A stretch of DNA of 64,000 bases from Plantago major (Eukaryota > Streptophyta > Magnoliopsida > Lamiales > Plantaginaceae). The stretch spans positions 50,514,677 to 50,578,676 of the forward strand of contig CM048839.1 in the NCBI GenBank assembly GCA_026545765.1, given 5' to 3'. Shown here one piece after another: positions 13,389 to 25,453 of the stretch. The notes beneath the pieces are model-generated. The model was given only the letters and a program-made list of their open reading frames with translations, did no database searches and was not told the DNA's origin. Position numbers and translations under genes: made by a program. Position 1 is the stretch's first letter. Each line of letters starts with the position of its first letter.

Positions 13389-15847
13389 ATGGCTTCGTCC
13401 GTAATTACTCCAGAAGACGTTCTCGAGACTCTCATGAACGACGGCACCATCGACTCCATCCGGTTGAAGATAATTAATCAGCTCAAAGCCAATGTCAGTT
13501 CTATTTCTTCTTCACTGCTTTTCTTTTTTCGCTTCGATTTTTCATTATGTCTTCTTCTCAAGCTTTTCTCTCTCGATTATTACCTGCTAACTTACTCTTT
13601 CTACAATATAGTAGCTGTCAAGTTTACAAAATCCAACTTCGACACGAATTAATTTAAAACCGTATGGTAAAATCTTGAATTGAAATATAATGAAAGGACC
13701 GCCCCTATGCGTGATTTTAGTCAAGGCGTAGCGTTTCGTTTCAAGGATACAGATTTTGGTTGTGTAAAGAAATCTTTCACAAGTAGGGAAAGCTTAACCA
13801 GGGTCTTGGTCCGGAGATAAAAACACTAATTTTATATTATTAGCTTTTCGTACTTCTTCATGATTGTGTGAGCCTTTAAATTTTTAGTTATCAGACCTGC
13901 ATTTGCATGAGATTATTGCTCGACCCGTTTCTTCAGGAAAGTTGAATCCACCGATATGCGTTGATGGTATTTATAAGGATCGAGTAGGAGTAACAGATAA
14001 ATGAACATGAAAGATTCTGGTTTGCACCTTTAAGACGCTGATGGATTATGCTGGAGTGGTGATTATACAGTGGACCTCATCATTAATTCAGTCATCTGCT
14101 TTATCTGAAGAGAAGGGATCTTCACTCTAAGAGTAATGAACTGATCAGTTTTTCAGCAAGCTAATGCTTAGCGAGAGGAAATATTCTGTTTGCTACTGTT
14201 CCGTTACTCACGTGTGGTGATCTTTATCAATATTTTCATTTATTGTTATCTTCTTTATGCCTTTCTAGAGAATGTAGCCTTTTAAAGGATCACACATTTT
14301 CTTTCTTGCTGTTATCTCGCTGGATAGGAGGAATCTGTTGTGGAGATACTTTATGATGTGATGTTTCTCGACTAGTGGTCTTAGACTCTTAGTGTTGTAT
14401 CAACTCTTGACTCCTACCTCACAGTTAGTGGTCTCTATTGTCTGTTTATGGAGGATGGCAACTGGTGTACTCTTATTCTCCAAGTTCCCTCATACAATCA
14501 CACAGAATCATTAGGTAACCTAATAAGAAATATTGCCTACAGAGCACAAAACACAAGATGAACAAAGTAGTAATCAAACAACATTTTGGTGTACACCCCG
14601 TTGAAATGTTCTTGAAGATATTTAATTACACGTCTGCAAGCTGAGCCCGTGAAATTTTCCTATAGGTCTTAAATTGATTTTTATTAATTGCTTCACCCTA
14701 ACAGATCTTTGAGACAACCTCATAATATTTGCCTTTTCTTCCTTATGGTCATGACTGTCTAGGAAGTTGCTATCTTCCTTTGTATGAAGAATGCTAAATG
14801 TGGTTCATTTATGTTTGAGTGATAAAGATACATTTCGTCATTTCCATCAGAAGTATGACTTCATGTCCTGCAGGAGGAACTGAAAAGTAACACAATAAAG
14901 ATGGTGGAGCAGAGTAATGTCCTGAACACTCCTGGTGCTGAGAAACAGACTAAGCGAGAGTTGTTTGATGCTCTTCGTCGAGAGCTTGAGTAAGTGATTT
15001 ATACACTATGTTTGTTATGCTATAAATTGCCATTATGATAGTGATCATAGTAGTTCCTCAGCATGAATTTTTAGGGTTCCTAGGACATCCTGGGAACAAG
15101 AGATCTCCAACATATTAGGCTCTGTTCTCTTCATCTGCAAACTCATTCAGTTCAGTTCAGTTTAGATCCATTCAGTTCAGTTCTGCTTAGTTATATTTTA
15201 TACTATAATTTAGTTCAGTTCAGTTCTGTTCAGACGAAGAGAACAGAGCCTTAGCGTTTATTTAATTGTTGTGATCCTGTGGTCTGGGGCACTAGGAGAA
15301 ACCAGTTTGGCCGCTTGTACAAAGTTGCATACCTTGGCTTACGTATGGTGTTTCCTTGCTTTTACCTAGAATCCATTGACAATCAGAGTCACTAATTCTG
15401 TGTTTCATGCACATGTTTGTTCCAAACCCTTTCTATTACCAATTATGTCAATCTTTTTGGAAAAATGAGTTGAGCTGACTTGTAGATTTAACACATGTTT
15501 CCTGGCAAAGAATCACTACTGTTATTTTGAGAAAGAATATATAAAATGGCAAATCCTGTCCTTTATTAGATCTGGACTCAAGTGTAAAGAGATCTAACAT
15601 GATTGGTAATGTATGCAGAGCTCCTGTCCTTGAGAAGGCTTCCGGATCAGTGTGGGATTTAATTTTAGATCAGAATGGTTTGGGAAAGGAGATATCGGAT
15701 ACTGTTGAGAGAGTTTATCGTCAACTATGTGGCTGTGAACCTCCAGTGTTCCCGCCATCAAGTAGCGAAATCCCTCTAGAGAGAGAAAAGAAGGAATCTC
15801 CTTCCTCGTCATCCAAGAAAAGAAGCTTTAATGAATTAAGTAAATAG
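13389..15847 (+). CDS. BOD1/SHG1-domain protein (COMPASS-Shg1 family), three exons
   Basis: The coding sequence joins 13389-13493, 14874-14989 and 15619-15847, giving 149 residues with GT-AG introns in frame throughout. The protein starts MASSVITPEDVLETL. Its core GTIDSIRLKIINQL, then EELKSNTIKMVEQS, matches the BOD1/SHG1 domain, which in yeast is the Shg1 subunit of the Set1/COMPASS histone H3K4 methyltransferase and in animals is BOD1, a kinetochore regulator of PP2A-B56. The C-terminal 30 residues are serine- and lysine-rich (SSSSKKRSF) and look like a disordered, possibly nuclear, tail. The ATG follows a purine-rich leader. Intron 2 carries a small MITE. It lies tail-to-tail with the shugoshin gene. 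The plant role is not known to me; nuclear chromatin work is the likeliest. Confidence 0.85.
15118..15250. mobile_element. Tourist-like MITE, 133 bp
   Basis: Perfect 15-bp terminal inverted repeats (GGCTCTGTTCTCTTC and its complement) flanked by the 3-bp duplication TTA (15115-15117 and 15251-15253), which fits PIF/Harbinger-derived MITEs. The interior is built from repeated CAGTTCAGTT motifs. It sits in intron 2 of the BOD1/SHG1-domain gene. Confidence 0.88.
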
Positions 15848-16673
15848 ATGAAGTTCCAGTGTTTAGCCACATGACCCTTCACCACTGAGAATGTGTATTA
15901 CCCTCCAAATCGAGAAAATAAGTTTTATACCAACAAGATGATTGGTTCTTGCTGGACTGCCTTTGTTACTGTGTCGCCTCACGCACAAATTGGAGCTTTT
16001 GTTGTCAAAATGGTTTTATGAATTATTGCCAGTGTATAGATCTTTTCCTACTTCTGTTAGTATTGCCACTAAATTTAGGATTTTGCACATGTTTTTAAAC
16101 TAGTTTGCTACCTCAATTTGTTCAACTGCCATTCTGTATCGTATCTTATTTTCTCTCTACATACAACCGTCTTAACATAATTGTGAATCTTCTTTTCCAT
16201 GCATTTGTCAAAGACAGCTGAATCATGATATAGGAAAGACTGCAACTGCAATCAGGTTGCTCTTGAGCAGATCACAATCACAATTAAATAAGCATGACAG
16301 TCTGAAATCAGTTCGATCACGATTGCATCCTGCATTTGCAGTCATATCTCCAACCTATAGCAGATTGGAATGCTTGTGGACACCGCCTGCAATAGAAGAA
16401 ATGCAAACTTATGATGTACTATCAAACAATTGAAGAGAGAAATTAAAGATCCATTCTATAAACCGGAAGCTGGTAGGTATGGGATATGCAAGAATACTGA
16501 GGTGAGTACACTGACAATCTTATGAAAAAATCTGGTATGATCCTGACTTTACGCTTACAGTTGTACAAGTTTTCTAGGGTGACAAAACAACATACAAAAT
16601 ACTAAAAGTGCACAGAAAGATCTAACGAAATGCTTATATGGGGTAATTGTAATCACATTATTGTAATAAAGCA
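15848..16673. other. convergent intergenic region
   Basis: The 826 bp between the stop codons of the BOD1/SHG1-domain gene and shugoshin. It must hold both 3' UTRs and polyadenylation regions. I see no coding sequence, RNA gene or terminal repeat in it. Confidence 0.6.
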
Positions 16674-19600
16674 TCATGTTCTCATTTTGATATTGAGGGG
16701 TATTTCTTTGTAAGATTCTATCTTTGCAGTTGATCTTCGCCTTGGTCTTCCAACAGAGCTTCTTCGTGATTCTTCTTCACAAACTTTGGATTCATAACTA
16801 TCTTCAATCACTTCTTTTTTTGATGCTGAATCGTCTAATGGCTTTAGTGGAAGAATCTCAGCATCATCTATCTCAAATAAATCTTCACTTGGCTCTTGGT
16901 GTATAGGTATAGCCCTTGAAGTAGATTGTCTCCTGATAGAGCAACCAGCAGAAAAACAGTTAAAAACCAAACTACTCTGATTTTCTTTATCATGGCTATT
17001 AATATAGTTGTGAAACAGTTGCAAGTTACAACTGCTATAAATTAGGGGGGGGACAGTAAATTCTAGGATCAAAATTATGATGCAGATAAGGCTGACCTTT
17101 TGCTTCCCAAAGCCTCTTTTTCAGCAAGAAGCTCAGATACCACTGTACCAGCCAAAGCTGCATAATATTTCGACAAGTTAGAATGGTTACTAATACAAAT
17201 ACAATTATGTTATTGCGATGCCTGATTCAGTAGAAATTTACATCGACTTCTATAAGGATGTCCCTTTGTACTGATTTTGCAAGGTTTGCTGCTCTCCTCA
17301 TGCCTCCTTTCCTTAGCTACCGCCTTGGTTTTTGCCTAGCCAAGTGAATAGTACTTAGAAAGAATATAATAGTGCTATGTATTATGCTCTTACATTGTCA
17401 TACCAACAGCAATAAAGATAAAAGTAACCTGTCTCCTACCATTCACTTCTACATATAACCATGAAAAGGGCCTGGATAGTATTTAGTGCCACCACTCCCC
17501 AGACATACACCTAGAATTTTATAACAAACGTGTGGCGTGGAGCACACAATTTATCCCTACAGGATAATATCATAATGAGGAAAAGTCAGTGAAATTATTT
17601 TAGCAGGGCAAGTATTGGCCGGATAATAAGTTGTAAAAATATATTTCTTCAGGTAAAAACATAAAAACTATTCATCTTCCTTTCGGCAAGAAAATTATCC
17701 AAGATAATGATGGCAAAAACATCTTTCGGTAGGTATAATTCATGGAAGGTCCTAGACTGCTAGTGCAGTTGCAAATATATGCAAGACCTCTGACAGTCAG
17801 CAATGAAAATAAAGATGGGAAAATGTTCCTTCTCACACAATACTTTCATATGAGATATAGAAATTTTTCTAAAGAGAGCTCTCAACTAGCACACTAATCA
17901 ATGTTTCGCTGCTACAATCATAGAGAGCCATCAATCACGAGATGAAACGAGAACTTCAAGTCTTCAACAATATAACAGTGTAGAATGTACTGCAAACAAG
18001 TATACCTTGAAGTCTACTTCCTTCAAGAATATTACAGTGTAGAATGTATTGCAAACAAGTCCAATGTATCACGATCAGGAAAAAAAAATCTAAAATTGAT
18101 TCACATTGTTCTGTATTATAGCTGTGAACAATAAAAGAAAATTTACCTTATCTTTTATCAGTAACTCGGCCACTTGTAGGAATGTTCACCTCACATTGAC
18201 TTCTTGAAGGACGTTCCAGCTTAGAGGATTTGTAAGGTATGTTATTCTCGCAATGTGCAGTTTCAAAAGCTATTACCTTTGTGTCCTACAGGTGAAGTGC
18301 ATCATGGTTAGAAAAAAATGTAATGTCGATTCACATTTTCCTACGTTATAGCTGCACGATAAAAGATTATTTACCTTATCGATCTTCGGTAACTCACCTG
18401 TAGGCCTGCTCACATCCCTAAGCTCCTGTAAGAGTTCACACAGGTCATCTTTAATATTTGGAATACCAAGATAGGACCTCAAAACATCCCGTTTAAAAGT
18501 TTCTCAGAACGTGTATGTCATCAGTGAGCTGAGATACCACCCACCCCCCTCCCCACAAAAGAAAAAAAAAAAAAAAAATTCCGTTGCACTTTCAGAATTT
18601 TTATTTTCATTTTAGCATTTCTCCTCCCCTAAGTTTCTATATTAGCATCTCCCTACACCCCCTAGATTTCATTGCTGTCTCCACCCTAATGTACACTAGT
18701 CAAAGTATACCATTTATGTGTTTAGTGACAAAAAACTTGTGTCTGGCAGACAGGCAAGTAATTGTGGTTTATAAATCATAAAAGGATACCTTCTTAACGG
18801 AGGCACGAAGTCAAACCTTTCAACATGCTTCTGAAATGAGAAATGTACACACACAAATTATGGGAACCTACTCTTCGGTAACTAAAATGGGGAAAAGGTT
18901 CTCATGCAGTTGCAGTGTTATATGCCAAATCGGTTAAGATGTGAAAAATAGTACAGGTCACAAAATAACTAATATGAGCAATTGCCATTTTCCAAAAGCA
19001 AAAGTCACTAGCTATTCATGATGAGCAAACATAAAACCAATTGTAATCACGGAGAACTGCAAACCAAGAAATGATCAAACAAATTCAGTTATAGGCAAAT
19101 GTAGCATGGAATGTTGACGAGTATACCTCGAGTTCTAACTCTGTCATCTTGAGAAGGCATTTATAAATTGAAAGTTCATGCTGGACTTGTTTTAACTGCA
19201 AAGAGCATTAACACATTCATCGGAACAGAAATCAAAAGCCGGATACTAGAAAGCACAAGCATCCTTACGCTTTGTTTATCCCTATAAAGCTCCTGCACAA
19301 GTAGACCACAGTTGAGAAAAATAAACTGATAATTCTGATTGTGACTTAATTGAAAAGTCAAATGAATCTAACCGCCAACATTTGAGTATTCGCCTCAGCC
19401 AAGCTCTGATTCTGCTGCTGTCTCTTCACCAGACAATTCCGCAGATTCTGAAACTCAATCCTATAATTTTGCTGCTAATTAAAAATTGCAAATGGCAATT
19501 ATTAGCAAAATCAAACGGAAGTTGAAAGTACATAGTTACTTATTCTGCTTCAAAACTTCTAAGTCCTTTTGCTGAGAAGCTTTTGGAGGAAGTTTGTGAA

Positions 19601-19683
19601 GTCCCACGCGAGATATAGGATTTGATTGAGAATTTGTAAGGTCTCCAAGAGCTCTTCTAGGCTTTGCCAGATTCTACTACCAT
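16674..19683 (-). CDS. shugoshin, ten visible exons; start codon in conflict with frame
   Basis: Shugoshin protects centromeric cohesin, working with PP2A. The minus-strand exons that read in one frame are 19673-19557, 19474-19373, 19292-19269, 19195-19127, 18830-18790, 18477-18375, 18285-18166, 17335-17242, 17157-17097 and 16932-16674. Exons 1-4 give the N-terminal coiled coil (FQNLRNCLVKRQQQNQSLA, ANTQMLA, ELYRDKQS, LKQVQHEL), as in plant shugoshins. The last two exons give the basic C-terminal motif (KRRQSTSRA, then VGRPRRRSTAKIESYKEIPL and NIKMR), which binds phosphorylated histone H2A in the family. The only nearby ATG (19683-19681, reading MVVESG) is one base out of phase with exon 1 (AKPRRALGDLTN), and the exon 1 donor is also weak. 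Either a frameshift, a sequence error or an unseen upstream exon explains this. The family call is firm; whether the gene is functional is open. Confidence 0.85.
18060..18440 (-). repeat. tandem duplication of about 229 bp inside the shugoshin gene
   Basis: The end of exon 6 plus the start of the following intron (about 18440-18300) and the end of exon 7 plus the start of its intron (about 18210-18070) are alike. Both read TCCTACA-type sequence, then a GATAAG-GTAAAT donor region, then an intron with GCTATAA and AATGTGAATC. The units are clearly diverged, so the duplication is not recent. Confidence 0.6.
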
Positions 19684-19890
19684 TTTCGAAATTGAGTACT
19701 CGAAATTGAGCCACAAGGAGATAAACAAACACTAGGGGAAATTCATAGAAAGATTCGTGAGTGTTTTTTGACAAGGAAATGAAGCTGTAGAATGAAACTG
19801 GATTGAGAAATTGAAGAAAGTGAAAGAGGGTTTACGGTTTGGAAATGAAACGAAGGTTTTGAAAATGGAAGATTCATCAACGTTTTTTTA

Positions 19891-20025
19891 GGCTTTCTCT
19901 TGTCTAAAATGAACTGAACTGGAACTGCTGAACTGAACTAGTGTAAAAACTAACTAAGCAGAAATGAATTGAATGAATCTGAACTGAACTGAAATTAATG
20001 AGTTTGAGATGAAAAGAATAGAACC
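19891..20025. mobile_element. Tourist-like MITE, degenerate second copy
   Basis: About 135 bp with ends GGCTTTCTCTTGTC and GAAAAGAATAGAACC, flanked by TTA on both sides (19888-19890 and 20026-20028), and an interior of GAACTGAACT motifs. It is the same family as the MITE at 15118-15250 but diverged. It lies just upstream of the shugoshin 5' end, possibly in its promoter. Confidence 0.72.
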
Positions 20026-21480
20026 TTACTCGAGCAGGAAAGAGTGAAGAGAGTATGATTGTGGAAGCAGATTATGAGCTTGCTTAGATTTAGAACCCAA
20101 ACCTGATTTTGAACTTGGCAAATTTTATTTTTCTAAATGTGGAGTACTAACTTTTGCATGACCTACCGAATATCAACTAAGATGACACCGTATCTCGATT
20201 AAGATCACACTGTATCTGGTTAAGATCACGTATTTAAGTTAAAAATTGAGAATGATTAAGAAGAAATCTTCAAGTTGCTCATGGAGGTACACGATAAAGT
20301 GATGCTAGTAATTTAGTACCCGACAAACTTGACAATTTAGCTAATTTTAATATGGATGGAATCGGAATAAATCCTAATTCAAATTGTATCTTTTTTAATT
20401 TTGATGCAGTCTAAACGTCTTACTTTACCGAAAATAAAAATAAAAAAGAATATCAAATGTTTAGTTACAAAAATCATGTTAAATCATAGTTTAGATTTTG
20501 ATGAGCAATCCACATGTTTATAGAGTATCAACGCATTAGTAGTACTCATAGTTCTTATAGGTTTCAAAAGTACATCTGTAAAGATTAGCCCAACTGACTT
20601 ATTAGTTTATTTAAACTTGTATAGGTGTTAAATTTTCAAAGATGTATTTTTTTCGTTCACCAAGCCGAAGAAGACCTAGACGTTGCGACACACTAACATG
20701 ATGGATACAAGGAGGAAAGATAGTCAAACTGTACAAGTTTCCTAGACAAAGATGAAAATATCCAAACACCACGGTATCGTGCATCACGATAAATAAGTTA
20801 AATGAAAATATGTGAGACGTAGTAGGTTGACTTAACTATCCAATTGAATAATATCAAGCTGGAAATAGTTACTCACTCAGCTTTCAAAATCACTGTCAGA
20901 ACATTACAACAATACACTTGTCAAAATAAGCATTCCTGCAAAACTGGATGTGCACAAATTGAGACAGTGTACTACTCTCGTTAGTGATAAACGTACGCTC
21001 AAAAAACGACATGTTATCCAATAGATATATTCTTTAACGGTAATCCGTCAACCAAGAAAGTATCCGTCGCTGCTTTGTTTTAAATTATTGTAGTGTAGTC
21101 GAACTATACAAGCATCAATTCGAAAAAAAAACCCCTAGGAATTCGAAAATACCTTCACCGGTAGGATCCACGTTTCTCTTCAAATTTTCATCCTCCATTG
21201 TCGCTCCAATAGCTGCATTGGACTCCATAACAACATTCTCACTCAAATCAACCATTGATGACCTCAAAATGAAGATGAATAAAATGCGAAACTGAACTGC
21301 TACTGTAGAAACGACGATCTCGGAGATGAAATCAAGCAAAATCGGTCAGAAACTAGGGTTTTGGAATCGCTTTTGGATAATGAATTGATTATGCCAAAGT
21401 CTTGGAAAATGTAAGATTTTCCTAAAAGATGAGAAAATCAAGGTTTTTTTTTTGTGGTTTTTGCGGTTTTTGAGTTGTAA
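20026..21480. other. non-coding spacer with a possible CACTA end remnant
   Basis: AT-rich sequence without a supportable gene. Near 21060-21095 the string ATCCGTCGCT followed by TTATTGTAGTG looks like the right end of a CACTA element of the local family, but I find no matching left end. A small reading frame at 21115-21339 (minus) has no recognisable domain and I do not call it. Confidence 0.4.
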
Positions 21481-23400
21481 CGGTCTGACCGGCCGAGTTT
21501 CTTAAAAAATCACCGAGACACACTTTTTTCATTATGCTTTTAATAGATTATGTTATGGTTTTAAGTTGTTAGCATTAAAAGTTTCAGTTACATTTTTAAC
21601 ACATTTTGTAATGTTTTAAAAGATGATGTGATGGTTTTAATGCGTCTGTATTGTATGCTTCAATTATAATTTTATCCTCTTTCGTTAATTTTTTAAAAGA
21701 TGGGGTGATGGTTGTAACTTTTAAGGACCTACATGATAATCTTAAGATGGCTTGTTATAGTTTTAAATTGCAATCTAATATCAATAAATCACTATTATTA
21801 AACAAGTCTAAAAGTTTCAGGGATACCATTAAAACATCAATAAACAACTTAAAATAAGCCACTTGAACCATTCTATCATTACAATATCGAAACATGTAGT
21901 CATCCAAAGGTTTTAAAATCTATTCTCATAGGAAAAAAGGTACATTAAACGTGTCGGTGTTTTTTTGATGCGAATGCAAACTAAGTTATTAAAATCGGTT
22001 TTTTTCCGATTAAACTCGTTGGTGAAATTTGTTTTCCTGCCTCTTGATGCTTGTGCTTGTTGCTTCAACACTACAGTGACACCTTTGAGAGACATATCAT
22101 CAAACTCGATGATCATCAACACCTGCTTAAAACATTCATTAACTGGGTTAAAACCATAACAATTCTCATCAAAACTATCACATTGGTGCTTAAAAACAAA
22201 GAAGGAACATACAACACAAGCTAAAAACAGTAACATTGATGTTTAAAACCATAACGGTGCATCTTAAAACTATGACAAAGTAAGAACATGCAATACAAAT
22301 TAAAAACAGTAACATTGATAAATAAAACTATCACAGTGCCTCTTAAAACTATAACAAAACATTTGTAAAAAATTAAATCATAAATATTTCTCATAAGCTA
22401 AAACACTAACATTGATGATTAAAACTACAACAATAGATCTTCAAACTATTACATATTCGCTAAAAACAATAACATGCATAAATATTTAACACAAGCTAAA
22501 AACAGTCAAATTGATGATTAAAACCATAACAATGCATTTTAAAACTATAACAATGCCTCTTAAAACAATAACAAAGCATTTGCAAAAAATAAATCATAAA
22601 TATTTCACCAGAGGGTAAAAACAATAACGTTGCTACTTAAAATTACAATATTAGGTCTTGAAACTATAACATATGCGCTAAAACAATAACGTTGCTACTT
22701 AAAGTTACAATAATAGGTCTCAAAACTATAACATATGCGCTAAAACAATAACAGACTGAAACATTCAACAACAAGCTAAAACCGTAACAATGATGCTTAC
22801 AACTATAACACCAACTCTTAAAACCATAACAAACACCAGATAACATGATTCGATTTTCACTGTACGAATTTTCAGATCTGAAACTAGATCTGGTTTCAGA
22901 TCTGAAAATATCAGAACGTAAAATCAACAAAAATCGAAAAATAAAAGGTCAAATTTCACTTCCAAATGAGATTTTAACGAAAAAAGCGAGATGAATTTGT
23001 AGATTTGAACCTTTTGGCAACTAGATCTGAAAATCCGGTGGAAATCCGGAAAGATCCGGCAGAAATCCGGCGAAACGGCGCGTGTGAGATAGAGAGAGAT
23101 TGAACGGAACGATTTGATTGCCGCTGTGTTGGAGCACCATAATTTCCGGCTGAGGATATGATTCCGACGATGATTCCGGCGAAGGATATGAAGAGAGGGG
23201 TGGATGTTTATCTCACTAGAGCTCTTGTAGAGAGAGAAAGATAGTTGTGTTGTGTGATTTTTGTGAGAGTGTATTGTTTATTTGAGTATTTATATCAAAA
23301 GCTACTAAACGGTTTGTAGTGTTTCTGACCGGTTCTCTATTGTATAAACCGGATTTTTCTAATCTATAAGAAAATCTTCTCTTTTACTATACTTACTCAT
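21480..23400. repeat. region of irregular AAAACTATAAC-type motif repeats
   Basis: From about 21540 to 22830 the sequence is a loose array of 30-40-bp segments, each with AAAACTATAAC or AAAACAATAAC joined to variable spacers such as ATTGATG or GCATTTG. The motif is mainly in this orientation, with the complementary form (TTATGGTTTTAAG) at the left. The right flank (22860-23300) has CCGGAAAGATCCGGC-type GC-richer sequence and a GA-rich leader. It resembles the 30-33 kb region in style but not in motif. I cannot classify it. Confidence 0.5.
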
Positions 23401-24323
23401 CGATTATAATGTTTTGGAAGAATGAAGAATTGTGGTTATAAGATCCTATTTATACCCCATTTTTTAAAAAACGAAACCGGATGAGTTGAACCTAAAAACC
23501 GCGTGAATAATTGGAAGTTAGGGTTAGAGCTAATGTGTATGCCCCTCCTTAGGCGTTCTCCATCAATGTTGCAATGACCGGTTGCATCGATAACTATTCG
23601 AGACTCAAGATGCAGAAGCAGTTCTGAACAAAAACGATGGGCTACGTCCCAAAATTTGGGACGCGGCCCATCGCTCTTTATCCTTTTTTTAAAACTTTTT
23701 TCTCTTCTTTTCTCTTTTTGTTTTGTGTTTGAAGAGTATTTTTTCTTTTTTGTTTTTATTTCTTTCCCACGTTTACCTCTTTTATTGTTTTTTCCTTTAT
23801 ATTTGTTTTCTATATTTTTTCTAAGTATTGTAATTTTTATTTCAAACAATGTAATTTTTTTTCAATTTCAAGTATTATTGAATATTTTTATATGATAATA
23901 ATATTTACATAAATACAAACATATTTATATGTAAAAAATTACTTGTAACATTTAAAATACATATTATTTGAATTTAAAATCACACTTGTGAAAATTAAAA
24001 ATACTAAAAAAATGTAAAACGTACTGAAAAAATGTATAATTTTCATGTAGTAGCTTAATTGTTGTAATTTTCAATTTCAGTTATAATTAATTAACGAATT
24101 TTAAAATAAATTCAAGAGTAAAGTTTAAAAGGAAATGAGAAAAGAAAATGAAATGAATTATTAAGTTTGAAAGAAATGTTAAAATAAAATAGATTTTGGG
24201 CCTCGTGGCAGAGATTTTGGGACTGAGTGAGTTGTTACTGCTGGAGATGGTCTCAGTCTCTTCTAAGTTTAGTGTCTCATAAATATTAATAAAAAATAAA
24301 AAGGGAAAAAAGGAAAAGAAAAA
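23401..24323. other. AT-rich spacer with a 39-bp imperfect palindrome
   Basis: No gene is supported; long frames here come from low-complexity A- and T-rich runs. An imperfect palindrome with 19-bp arms lies at 23635-23673 (CGATGGGC outer arms, CGTCCCAAA inner arms). Confidence 0.5.
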
Positions 24324-24385
24324 GTACAAAGTATTAATAAAAAAGAAAAGGAAAAAAAGCAAAAAGATATGTATAAAGTGTGGAT

Positions 24386-24441
24386 GCTGCTGGGATTCGA
24401 GCCCAGGTCTACACGGCCACACACCACTAAACTACAGCTAC
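24386..24441 (-). pseudogene. tRNA-His remnant
   Basis: It aligns with the tRNA-His at 60339-60410 but lacks about 12 bases covering one side of the anticodon stem, and has changes in the acceptor stem. The A-box region (TAGTTTAGTGGT) and B box (GGGCTCGAATCCC) remain. It is the copy-1 counterpart in the segmental duplication and cannot fold into a tRNA. Confidence 0.85.
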
Positions 24442-24547
24442 TTAGACACTCATGATGTAGACGACTCTATTAACAAACGTATGAATAACTTTTCTCACTT
24501 TTTTTGTCAAGGACAAGATCACCCGAGTCATATTTTGTTCAACACAA

Positions 24548-24760
24548 ACCCTGATGAGAGATGGTTTCTAGATAACTTATCTAAAGACGGTCTATGTTCT
24601 CAATAAAATTATTAATGTTATTAATCAAAACATCTATGTTGTTAATGAAATAAGTCTTGCTGTAATATGAAAAAACACCGATGTTGACAACATAGGTGTT
24701 TTGATTAATAGGTCTGTCTTTACATAAATTATTTAGAGTCTGTATCTCAGGGAGTAAGTC
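24548..24760. repeat. dispersed repeat R1, copy
   Basis: Same theme as at 5812: GAGATGGTTTCTAGATAA, then CTAAAGACGG, then ATGTTATTAATCAAAACA, closing with TTATTTAGAGTCTGT. It lies in the segment that copy 2 of the duplication lacks. Confidence 0.55.
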
Positions 24761-24773
24761 GATCTCCTGAGAA

Positions 24774-25213
24774 ACGGTGTTATAGAGAGACTAAAAAAGA
24801 CGGACAAACATTACAATTATAACGAAAAACATTACAGGTTTTACTAAGAACATCGATGATATACATTATATAAAAAATGATATTAAATATTAACTCATAA
24901 AACATTACTGATATTGTTCGAAACATTATACATACACTTAAGAACACCATTCCGTCTCTCAGGTCTCTCGCTAATACACGTCTCTTTCAAGACACGGTGT
25001 TATAAAGAGACTAAAAAGACGGACAAACATTACAATTATAACGAAAAACATTACAGGTTTCACTAAGAACATCGGTGATATACATTATATAAAAAATGAT
25101 ATTAAATGTTAACTCATAAAACATTACTGATATTGTTCGAAACATTATATATACACTTAAGAATATCATTCCGTCTCTCAGGTCTCTCATTAATACACGT
25201 ATCTTTCAAGACT
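24774..25213. repeat. tandem pair of 220-bp units
   Basis: Two nearly identical units start ACGGTGTTAT at 24774 and 24994 and run through ATTACTGATATTGTTCG and CCGTCTCTCAGGTCTCTC. A related single copy flanks the large solo LTR (left part ending at 42914, right part from 48642). Confidence 0.8.
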
Positions 25214-25453
25214 TTGTGTATATTATGTCATGTTCAATAAGAGTACTTATTACTTACTAGTACTTGACATGATAACTCAATGCAAACATGAATGGTGCAG
25301 AAATAATATAATGCTTCATAGGAAAATGTAGTGCACTTAAATGTAGTGACCCAAATCCACACTCCGAATCCAATTCTCAAACAAGTATCCAATTCCAGAC
25401 AAAGTTTGATAAAAGAGACGAGAAACTGATTGAATAAATCCCAGAAGTATAAA

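Noticed and set aside
23436-24422. Lysine- or phenylalanine-rich frames
   Set aside because: Low-complexity A- or T-rich DNA; no recognisable domain or splice structure.
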